Position numbers and translations under genes: made by a program
Shown here: one piece after another, positions 58,346-64,000 of the stretch
Layout: each line of letters opens with the position of its first letter
How positions within the stretch are numbered: position 1 is the first letter of the stretch
Assembly: GCF_965237655.1 (NCBI RefSeq)
Contig: NZ_CBDEGB010000002.1
Location: 434,001-498,000 of the forward strand
Length of the DNA stretch: 64,000 nt
Direction: 5' to 3'
Origin: Poriferisodalis sp965237655
GTDB taxonomy: Bacteria > Actinomycetota > Acidimicrobiia > Acidimicrobiales > Poriferisodalaceae
Notes under the pieces: generated by a model
Told to the model about the DNA's origin: nothing
What the model saw: the letters and a program-made list of their open reading frames with translations, nothing else
Database searches by the model: none

Positions 58346-59584
58346 CTAGCCCGGCACGACAATGACGCCCTCGTCTCGCAAGCCGTCAATCTCGGCCGCG
58401 TCGTAGCCGAGCTCGCTGAGAATCTCGACCGCGTGCTCGCCCAGCAGCGGTGCATGACGGCGCAGGCGCGTCGGCGTCTCGGAGTAGACAACCGGGTCAG
58501 CCACGTAGCGGTACGCCCCTTCAGTGGGATGCTCTGAGATGCTCACCAGGCCGACAGCCGCCAGCTGAGGATCGCCGTCGAGATCAGCCAGGTCCATGAC
58601 CCTCGCGGCCGGGATCGAGAGCTCGTCGCAATAGGTGATCCACTCGTCCGTCGTGCGGCGCACCGAGAGCTCCCCGAAGAGCGCATACAGCTCGTGGACG
58701 TGCGCAATCCGGGAGTTGTGACTGGCGAAGCGCGGATCGTCAGCCAGTTCGGGCCGGTCGACGAATGTGAAGAAGGCCCGGCATTGCGCATCGTTGTAGG
58801 GCAGCAGGCACACCCAACCGTCGGCAGTGGGGTAGGGGCGCCGGTGCGGAGTCAGCAACCGGTCGTAGCCGAAGGGTCCCTCTGGTGGCTCGAAGACTGC
58901 GCCGCGGTAGTGCTCCACCAGATTGAACGCCACCATGGTCTCGAACATGGGCACCTCGATGGTCTGGGCCATACCGGTGCGCTCACGGTGGAAGAGGGCG
59001 GCGAGCACGGCTTCGACGACATGCAGTCCGGTGACCTTGTCGGCAATCACGGCAGGAACGAAGCCGGGTTCGCCAGTGATACGGCCGATCAGATCCGACA
59101 GGCCCGAAGCGGCCTGGATCGCGTCGTCGTAGGCGGGTTTGTCGCGATATGGACCGCCACTGCCGTAGCCGCTCCCTCGGCAGCAGATGAGCTGCGGGTG
59201 TTGAGCCCGCAGGGTGTCGGCATCGAGACCGAGGCGTTCTAGGGCCGCCGCTCGCATGTTGGTGATGAGCACGTCAGCGCTGGCCAGCAGCCTTTCCATT
59301 GCCTCACGCCCGGCCGGGGACTTGAGATCCAGCGCCAGCGAGCGCTTGTTGCGCTGAATGTTGAGGCTGAACCCAGACATGCCAGCGGATCGGGCCGGCA
59401 GGCCGTTGCGCGTGGAGTCGCCGACGAGCGTTTCCACTCTGATGACGTCGGCGCCGTGATCTCCCAGCATCCGGCATGCCAGCGGTCCCATGAGCACCGT
59501 CGTCAGATCGACAACGCGTATGCCTTCGAGAGCGCCTGAGTGCGGGTTGTCGCCCGCAGTTTGCGCCATTCGATCCTCGTTCAC
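58346..59584 (-). CDS. CaiB/BaiF (family III) CoA transferase
   Basis: CoA transferase of 412 residues: LEGIRVVDLTTVLMGPLACRML, DHGADVIRVETLVGDSTRNG, RNKRSLALDLKSPAGREAM, TNMRAAALERLGLD and GMAQTIEVPMFETMVAFN in the region of the catalytic acid. GTG 59584 overlaps the stop of the upstream small membrane protein by 4 nt, so the two are co-translated. The C-terminal tail ends EIDGLRDEGVIVVPG. Acyl acceptor unknown. It belongs to the same family as 6204-7415 and 26571-27797 but is not a close copy of either. Confidence 0.88.
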   Translation of the reverse strand: MNEDRMAQTAGDNPHSGALEGIRVVDLTTVLMGPLACRMLGDHGADVIRVETLVGDSTRNGLPARSAGMSGFSLNIQRNKRSLALDLKSPAGREAMERLLASADVLITNMRAAALERLGLDADTLRAQHPQLICCRGSGYGSGGPYRDKPAYDDAIQAASGLSDLIGRITGEPGFVPAVIADKVTGLHVVEAVLAALFHRERTGMAQTIEVPMFETMVAFNLVEHYRGAVFEPPEGPFGYDRLLTPHRRPYPTADGWVCLLPYNDAQCRAFFTFVDRPELADDPRFASHNSRIAHVHELYALFGELSVRRTTDEWITYCDELSIPAARVMDLADLDGDPQLAAVGLVSISEHPTEGAYRYVADPVVYSETPTRLRRHAPLLGEHAVEILSELGYDAAEIDGLRDEGVIVVPG

Positions 59585-59919
59585 TGTGTCGATCTGGTCG
59601 CCGCGGCTCGACGCTCTTCACGCTCGGCGGCTTTGATGCCGTGGCTTATGACGATGGTGGGCGCAAGCAGCATCGATCCGACCACGAGCGCCACGGCGAT
59701 CAGCGTGGCGAGCAGCGGTGTGTATCCCCAGCGGATGCCGATGGCCCCGCAGACAAGCGATGCCACATACAGGCCGTACCCCGTCCGTTGTCCGAGGCTG
59801 GAGATCCGCTTCAGCCGTGCTCGCCGGACGAGAACATCGTCGAAGGGATCGCCTGCCGCATGCGCTGGGCCGCGATCGATGTCAGGTATCTCGCGATTGG
59901 ACTTCCGGGCGGTGGCCAC
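59581..59919 (-). CDS. Small membrane protein of unknown function
   Basis: Protein of 112 residues. Residues 1-45 are polar and basic, followed by two adjacent hydrophobic segments (about 48-63 and 67-88: YGLYVASLVCGAIG and LLATLIAVALVVGSMLLAP) and a charged tail (KAAEREERRAAATR). No family recognised. GTG 59919 has a GGGGGG site just upstream. It precedes the CoA transferase with a 4-nt overlap, so expression is coupled. A membrane-bound accessory role is possible but unsupported. Confidence 0.65.
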   Translation of the reverse strand: MATARKSNREIPDIDRGPAHAAGDPFDDVLVRRARLKRISSLGQRTGYGLYVASLVCGAIGIRWGYTPLLATLIAVALVVGSMLLAPTIVISHGIKAAEREERRAAATRSTQ

Positions 59920-60061
59920 GGCCCCCCATTATCTCGTCACGGATCACGGCACAGGCATCGTCGTGCCGTCGTAGGCGCGGTACTACGTCGGCGCCGCAGC
60001 CGGAGACTGCGGATAGGCGGCGATGCCTGCCTGCCCCGACCGCCCTAACTCTGTGCAGAAA

Positions 60062-60078
60062 TGCCGCCACAGGCGGCA
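60062..60078 (-). terminator. Hairpin downstream of the DUF5317-like gene
   Basis: TGCCGCC and GGCGGCA form a perfect 7-bp stem with a 3-nt loop. On the minus strand it is followed by TTTCT. It lies 30 bp after the stop of the gene at 60108-60995. AAATTT on the other side would also allow action on the plus strand. The rest of 59920-60107 shows nothing else. Confidence 0.6.
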
Positions 60079-60107
60079 AATTTGCACACAGAAAGCTCGA
60101 AAGGCCT

Positions 60108-60995
60108 TCAGGCTCCGAAGAGCTGCGGATCGTGAGCTTCGGTGGGCTCGCCGCTCGAGGTGCGGTCGGGGGTTTCGATCTCATTGGGCCACGGGGCCGG
60201 GGCCGGCCACGGCGCTGGTTCGACTCGCGATGCCCACGCCGGCTCGTTGTGTGCCGGCACTGGGCTCGGCGGTTCCGTCGGGGCTGCGGGTGCCGTTGGT
60301 GCTGGCGACGCTGGCGACGCTGCTGCCGCGCCGACCAGCGGCGGATGCTCCAGGGTTGTGGGCGGCGCCACCGGCCTGAGCATGACTGTCCCATCGTCGT
60401 AGTCCTCAAACTGGCTTCCCGACACCGCTTCGAGCCGTCGTAGAACCCACGCCGCCGGCCACATGAGCCGGAATCCGACGTTGGCCAAACCGGCGGCGGT
60501 CACCAGATCGCCCAGCGTGATGACATCTCTCAGCGGTGCAAGCGGGATTGCACCGCCGAGCCACGCGGCAATCGTCGCGTCGTCGGACCACCGGCGGGCA
60601 GCGCCGAGCAGTACCCGGTCAAGTCCGTCGAAGTCGATGATGCCTGCAGCCACCACAGCGCCCTCGTTCACTGGCAGGTAGCCGTTCACGAGGAGCACTG
60701 CGAGGTTTGCGGCAATGCCGATCGCAGCGATACGCGCACCGGTGATGTGTCGGTTGAGCAGGCAACCTGCGAGCAGCAGCGCAAGCGAGACGCCCAGCGC
60801 GAAGCGGCCCGCGAGCATGTTGGTGTCCAACCCGACAGCGAGCGACAGGACAACTCCGAGCGCGAACACTGGCCAATGGTTGATCCGAAGTGCTCGCAGC
60901 CTGCCGAAGATCTCGCGCGGCGTGCCGCCATTGACAAGGGCGACAGCGAAGCCGATGCCAATTCCGATGGTCGCCGCGAGCACGATGAAGAACAC
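60108..60995 (-). CDS. DUF5317-like membrane protein
   Basis: Protein of 295 residues. The N-terminal 190 residues hold several hydrophobic helices with the DUF5317-like pattern: RALRINHWPVFALGVVLSLAV, ALLLAGCLLNRHITGARIAAIGI and AVLLVNGYLPVNEGAVVAAG. A Pro/Ala-rich cytoplasmic tail (about 215-290) follows. GTG 60995 is the best start before the first helix, but no clear ribosome site is visible. Function of the family is unknown. A hairpin lies 30 bp downstream. Confidence 0.65.
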   Translation of the reverse strand: MFFIVLAATIGIGIGFAVALVNGGTPREIFGRLRALRINHWPVFALGVVLSLAVGLDTNMLAGRFALGVSLALLLAGCLLNRHITGARIAAIGIAANLAVLLVNGYLPVNEGAVVAAGIIDFDGLDRVLLGAARRWSDDATIAAWLGGAIPLAPLRDVITLGDLVTAAGLANVGFRLMWPAAWVLRRLEAVSGSQFEDYDDGTVMLRPVAPPTTLEHPPLVGAAAASPASPAPTAPAAPTEPPSPVPAHNEPAWASRVEPAPWPAPAPWPNEIETPDRTSSGEPTEAHDPQLFGA

Positions 60996-61157
60996 CGCAT
61001 GTCGACAGTACCGACCGGTTCGCGCGCACTTGTGGATGGTGAAGCGCCAAGAATGACGCCGCAGACAGAGGTGCCAGCCACGAGATCTGGGCGTTCGGTC
61101 GCCGCCTCGATTAGCTTGGCGCAGGCTTTTGGCCCGGGTCCGTGGAGGAGAAACGAC

Positions 61158-61376
61158 TTGTTGGACGTTCGAGCTGAGTTGACTGCGACCGTGTGGAAGG
61201 TGGTCGCCGACGTGGGAACCGCCGTCGCTGCCGGCGACGAATTGCTCATCCTCGAGTCCATGAAGATGGAGATTCCTGTCACTGCTCCCGAGGGCGGCAC
61301 GTTGGCGGAGATGCACGTGGCCGAGGGCGACACCGTCGCCGAGGGCGATGTGCTTGCGGTGGTCGCCACGCCCTGA
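61158..61376 (+). CDS. Stand-alone biotinyl/lipoyl carrier domain
   Basis: Protein of 72 residues made of one biotinyl domain. The acceptor motif is ESMKME, with the Lys as biotin site, followed by PVTAPEGGTLAEMHV and EGDTVAEGDVLAVV as in the carrier domains of acyl-CoA carboxylases. The start is TTG 61158, chosen for the GGAGGAG site 7 nt upstream. No carboxylase subunits are near, so it must serve an enzyme encoded elsewhere. It lies 32 bp before ccmA on the same strand. Confidence 0.82.
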   Translation: MLDVRAELTATVWKVVADVGTAVAAGDELLILESMKMEIPVTAPEGGTLAEMHVAEGDTVAEGDVLAVVATP

Positions 61377-61408
61377 GCGGCCGAACCCACCCGTAGCCTT
61401 GACGCTCC

Positions 61409-62089
61409 GTGGCAGCTGCCGTTGCCTTCGAGGGCGTCGTGGCCCTGTTGGACCGCTTTCCTGCATTGGCGGGTGTGGACCTCACGGTGCAAGCCGGCGA
61501 GATGGTCTGCCTGAGGGGTCCCAACGGCGCAGGCAAGAGCACGTTGTTGCGGGCGTGTGCGGGTCTCGTGCCCTTACGAGGCGCGCGAGCCGAGGTGCTG
61601 GGCTTCGACCTCATCGCAGACCGTCGCTCAGTGCGGCGTCACGTCGGATTGCTGGGACATCGGGCCCCGCTCTACGGCGATCTGAGAGTTGACGACCAGC
61701 TGCGCCACTGCGCGGCCCTGCATAGCGCGGCCTCCGCCGAGGTCTCAGCCGCGGTCGAACGCTTTGCACTCGGTGGTCGCCTGACCGCAGTTGCCATCCG
61801 ACGGCTCTCTGAGGGTCAGCAGCGGCGAGTGGCGCTGGCCTGCCTGACCATCGCCCGCCCGCGGCTGTGGCTGCTGGACGAGCCGCACGCTGGACTTGAC
61901 GAGTCGAGCAGGGACGCGCTCGACGAGATGCTGGCCTACGCCGTCGAGGCGGGAGCCACGGTGATGTTCGCGACGCACGAGACGGGCCGTGCACGGGTTG
62001 CGGCCGCTCGCCAGGTAGTGCTCGCCGGCGGCCGGGTCGAGGCGATCGCTCCCGCGCCACGCACGGACGGTCCAACCGATGTGGCGTGA
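61409..62089 (+). CDS. ccmA: Heme exporter ATPase CcmA
   Basis: ABC ATPase of 226 residues for System I cytochrome c maturation. Walker A is GPNGAGKST in CLRGPNGAGKSTLLRACAGL, the signature is RLSEGQQRRVALACL and Walker B is LWLLDEPHAGLD. It works with CcmB and CcmC to release holo-CcmE. GTG 61409. The stop overlaps ccmB by 11 nt, and the order A-B-C-D-E follows, which confirms the identity over a generic ABC ATPase. Confidence 0.9.
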   Translation: MAAAVAFEGVVALLDRFPALAGVDLTVQAGEMVCLRGPNGAGKSTLLRACAGLVPLRGARAEVLGFDLIADRRSVRRHVGLLGHRAPLYGDLRVDDQLRHCAALHSAASAEVSAAVERFALGGRLTAVAIRRLSEGQQRRVALACLTIARPRLWLLDEPHAGLDESSRDALDEMLAYAVEAGATVMFATHETGRARVAAARQVVLAGGRVEAIAPAPRTDGPTDVA

Positions 62090-62747
62090 GATCTGGCTCG
62101 TCTGCCGTAAGGACCTGACCGTCGAGCGACGGGCCCGTATAACGCTCATCCAGATCGTCCCGACGGTGCTGCTCATCCTGGTGGTCTTCGCATTCGCATT
62201 CGACGCAAATCCGTCCTTGCTTGGCGCCGGGGCGGGCGGTCTGTTCTGGGTGGCCGTCTTGTTCGGAGGCGTGCTCGGGGCGAAGCGCAGCTTCGACATC
62301 GAGGCCGAAGGTGGGAACCTGGACGCGCTGCGCCTCGGCGGGCTGGTGCCCGCGGCCATCCTCTGGGGCAAGGCGGCAGCGCTGGCCATCCAGCTCATCG
62401 TGGTAGCCGTATTCACCGCCGCGGGTCTGCTGGTGCTCTACTCGGTCACCGTCGACGACTGGCTCCTGGTCGTTGTTGCAGGGCTCTGTGGCACAGCTGC
62501 GTTTGCCATCTGCGGGACGCTGTACGGGGCGATGACGGTAGGTCTGCGGTCGGCGGATACCCTGCTCCCGCTGCTGCTGATCCCGGTGGCAGCACCGGTG
62601 CTCTTGGCCGGAACCCGGGCGTTCGACGTGGCGCTCGGGACCAGCGCCGACCAAGGCTGGAGCTGGACAGCACTGCTGGCAGTGGTGCTGGTTACCTACA
62701 TCGCAGTGGGTTGGGCGGCGGCTGGTCCGCTGCTGGAGGACGCCTGA
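62079..62747 (+). CDS. ccmB: Heme exporter membrane subunit CcmB
   Basis: Membrane protein of 222 residues with six hydrophobic segments. The start REIWLVCRKDLTVERRAR and the segment FGGVLGAKRSFDIEAEGGNLDALRL are family hallmarks. It forms the ABC complex with CcmA. ATG 62079 lies within the end of ccmA. ccmC follows 20 bp after the stop. Confidence 0.9.
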   Translation: MWREIWLVCRKDLTVERRARITLIQIVPTVLLILVVFAFAFDANPSLLGAGAGGLFWVAVLFGGVLGAKRSFDIEAEGGNLDALRLGGLVPAAILWGKAAALAIQLIVVAVFTAAGLLVLYSVTVDDWLLVVVAGLCGTAAFAICGTLYGAMTVGLRSADTLLPLLLIPVAAPVLLAGTRAFDVALGTSADQGWSWTALLAVVLVTYIAVGWAAAGPLLEDA

Positions 62748-62767
62748 GTCATGAACGCGGGCTCACG

Positions 62768-63595
62768 ATGATCGGGACCGCTGAGCCCGACCTGCGCCAG
62801 CAGGCGCAACGCACCGCGTCGCTGTCGATGACCGGCAGCGTCGCGACCCGGGTGCTGGGTGTGGTGGCGATCGCGGCAGTCGCCGTGATGGCACTGCTGG
62901 CGCTGTGGATCTCGCCCGCCGACAGGGTGCAAGGCGACGCCGTCCGGCTGATGTACGTGCACGTGCCCTCGATCTGGGTCGCCTATGGCGGCTTTGTGCT
63001 GACCGCATTCGCCAGCGCCAAAGTGCTGTGGCGGACCCGCAGCGGCGCCGGAGGCTTGGAGGGCGTCATCGCGGATCGACAGGCGCGGCAGTGGGACCGC
63101 GTGGCTGGAGCTGCCGCCGAGCTCGGCGTGCTGTTCACCGCACTCACGCTGGTGACCGGGTCGCTGTGGGGGAAGGTGACCTGGGGCACCTACTGGCAAT
63201 GGGACGCCCGGCTGACCACCACCGTCCTGCTGTTCGTGACCTATCTCGGCTACCTGGCGCTGCGGCGCCTGCCCGCCGAACCTCGCTCGAGGGCGCGGCG
63301 GTCGGCGGTGATGGCCCTCATCGCGGTCGTCAACCTGCCGATCGTCCACTACTCGGTGGATTGGTGGCGCACGCTGCATCAAGAGGCCAGCTTGAACCTC
63401 GGGCTCGGGGGCGACCGCAATTTCGCCGGCGAGATCTATTGGACCCTCCTGTATTCATGGGCCGTCTTCACTGTGGTGGCGCTGTGGATCGGCATCCACC
63501 GCTACCGGGTGCTGCGCCTCGAAGAACTCGCCGAGGAAGCAACCCTGGAAGAGCTCCTCGAAGAGCGCCGCAGCGAACAGGCGGCGGGACGATGA
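62768..63595 (+). CDS. ccmC: Heme-handling protein CcmC
   Basis: Membrane protein of 275 residues of the heme-handling family. The Trp-rich periplasmic segment is WGTYWQWDARLTTT. Conserved histidine-bearing loops are YVHVPSIWVAYGGF and NLPIVHYSVDWWRTLHQ. It loads heme onto CcmE. ATG 62768 precedes the first helix; the frame extends 19 codons upstream into ccmB. The stop overlaps ccmD by 4 nt. A charged Glu-rich C-terminus (EELAEEATLEELLEER) is an extra. Confidence 0.92.
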   Translation: MIGTAEPDLRQQAQRTASLSMTGSVATRVLGVVAIAAVAVMALLALWISPADRVQGDAVRLMYVHVPSIWVAYGGFVLTAFASAKVLWRTRSGAGGLEGVIADRQARQWDRVAGAAAELGVLFTALTLVTGSLWGKVTWGTYWQWDARLTTTVLLFVTYLGYLALRRLPAEPRSRARRSAVMALIAVVNLPIVHYSVDWWRTLHQEASLNLGLGGDRNFAGEIYWTLLYSWAVFTVVALWIGIHRYRVLRLEELAEEATLEELLEERRSEQAAGR

Positions 63596-63756
63596 CCTAC
63601 GCAGCAAACGTGCTCACGGGTTACGTGTTGGTGGCGGCCGCAGTTGTGACCTACGCCCTCTGGCTAGTCCGCCGCGGCCGCGCACTCGGTCGGGACCTGG
63701 GGATTGGCAAGACAGAGTCTGCGGGGGATCCGAGCAACGAGACCGCACAAACATGA
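63592..63756 (+). CDS. ccmD: CcmD-like small membrane protein
   Basis: Protein of 54 residues with one helix (ANVLTGYVLVAAAVVTYALWLV) followed by basic RRGRALGRDLG, the size and topology of CcmD. CcmD stabilises CcmC-CcmE and helps release holo-CcmE. ATG 63592 overlaps the ccmC stop by 4 nt, and its own stop overlaps ccmE by 4 nt. Too short to be certain by sequence alone; position decides. Confidence 0.8.
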   Translation: MTYAANVLTGYVLVAAAVVTYALWLVRRGRALGRDLGIGKTESAGDPSNETAQT

Positions 63757-64000
63757 CGGACCTCAGCCCCCGGCACCCGCTCGAGGAGGCTCCCGATCGT
63801 GCAGCGGCACGCAGGGAGATGGGGCGCCGACGCAAGGCCATGGTCGGCGGGTTCGTGCTGCTGCTGCTCATCGCGGGCGGCGCGGCAGCGATCGCCGGAC
63901 TGCGCAACGCCACCCTGTTCTTCCGCAACGCCGATGAGGCCATCGCCGAGCGCGTCGAACTCGGCGACCGCCGGTTCCGTCTGCAGGGACGGGTGGTGCC
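63753..64000 (+). CDS. ccmE: Cytochrome c maturation heme chaperone CcmE (N-terminal part)
   Basis: N-terminal 82 residues only; the gene runs off the right edge. It shows a cytoplasmic segment ending in RRRKAMVG, one membrane anchor (GFVLLLLIAGGAAAIAGL) and the start of the OB-fold (RVELGDRRFRLQGRVV). The heme-binding histidine lies beyond the window. ATG 63753 overlaps the ccmD stop. It receives heme from CcmC and passes it to CcmF, which would be expected further right. Confidence 0.9.
   Translation, partial: MTDLSPRHPLEEAPDRAAARREMGRRRKAMVGGFVLLLLIAGGAAAIAGLRNATLFFRNADEAIAERVELGDRRFRLQGRVV

Noticed and set aside
1..64000. CRISPR arrays, tRNA or rRNA genes, IS elements, prophage
   Set aside because: No regularly spaced repeats, no cloverleaf-like or rRNA-like segments and no transposase or phage proteins were seen on reading both strands.

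Overview
This is a 64 kb stretch of a high-GC actinobacterial chromosome. Uptake, CoA and F420-type flavin chemistry dominates: LLM-class oxidoreductases, CaiB/BaiF CoA transferases, a P450, phenylacetyl-CoA epoxidase, a DUF5317-like protein and an ECF sigma factor. A System I cytochrome c maturation operon (ccmABCDE) is unusual for Actinobacteria and fits an environmental Acidimicrobiia-like lineage. That placement is an inference. No rRNA, tRNA, CRISPR, IS element or prophage was seen, and no gene-free stretch exceeds 300 bases. GTGA/ATGA start-stop overlaps are very common, so most operons look translationally coupled.

Layout. 1-1392: pyrimidine or hydantoin degradation (dihydropyrimidinase, cut by the window edge, and a ureidopropionase-like amidohydrolase). 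1520-7415: a catabolic operon of MFS carrier, P450, LLM oxidoreductase, TauD-type dioxygenase and CoA transferase. 7482-9481: ECF sigma factor and membrane-anchored partner. 9565-10973: two decayed genes. 11028-12437: amidase. 12506-19386: an AddA/AddB-like helicase-nuclease pair. 19462-22324: LLM oxidoreductase, thioesterase and a USP-like/receiver protein. 22562-26360: a decaying serine-cycle island with malate thiokinase (mtkB intact, mtkA frameshifted), malyl-CoA lyase and a wrecked serine-glyoxylate aminotransferase. 26571-29378: CoA transferase, SDR and methyltransferase. 29375-31401: an orphan LivHM permease pair. 31469-33591: a methylthioadenosine deaminase-like hydrolase and a phosphorylase.

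33676-41736 is the most interesting locus. A cysteine-free ArsR regulator is followed by a predicted cytosolic protein that fuses an SRPBCC/AHSA1-like domain to an AmiC/UrtA-type ligand-binding domain. Next come a lipoprotein UrtA-like binding protein, a UrtB-like permease, a UrtC::UrtD permease-ATPase fusion, a UrtE-like ATPase and an amidase. The same 21-bp motif (ATATGTG-N8-TTGACA) lies before the regulator and, inverted, before the transporter genes. I read this as an amide-sensing, uptake and hydrolysis operon. Phenylacetyl-CoA epoxidase genes (paaA-D-B-C) follow at once on the same strand, so an aromatic amide such as phenylacetamide is a plausible but unproven substrate.

The rest. 44421-46769: form II molybdenum hydroxylase large subunit. 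46766-47437: VapBC-type toxin-antitoxin pair whose control region lies in the tail of the previous gene. Then rmuC, an oligopeptide-type binding lipoprotein, rsgA, two crotonase-family genes, an MscS channel, valS, a small membrane protein with its own terminator, a third CaiB/BaiF transferase, small membrane proteins, a stand-alone biotinyl domain and ccmABCDE, which runs off the right edge.
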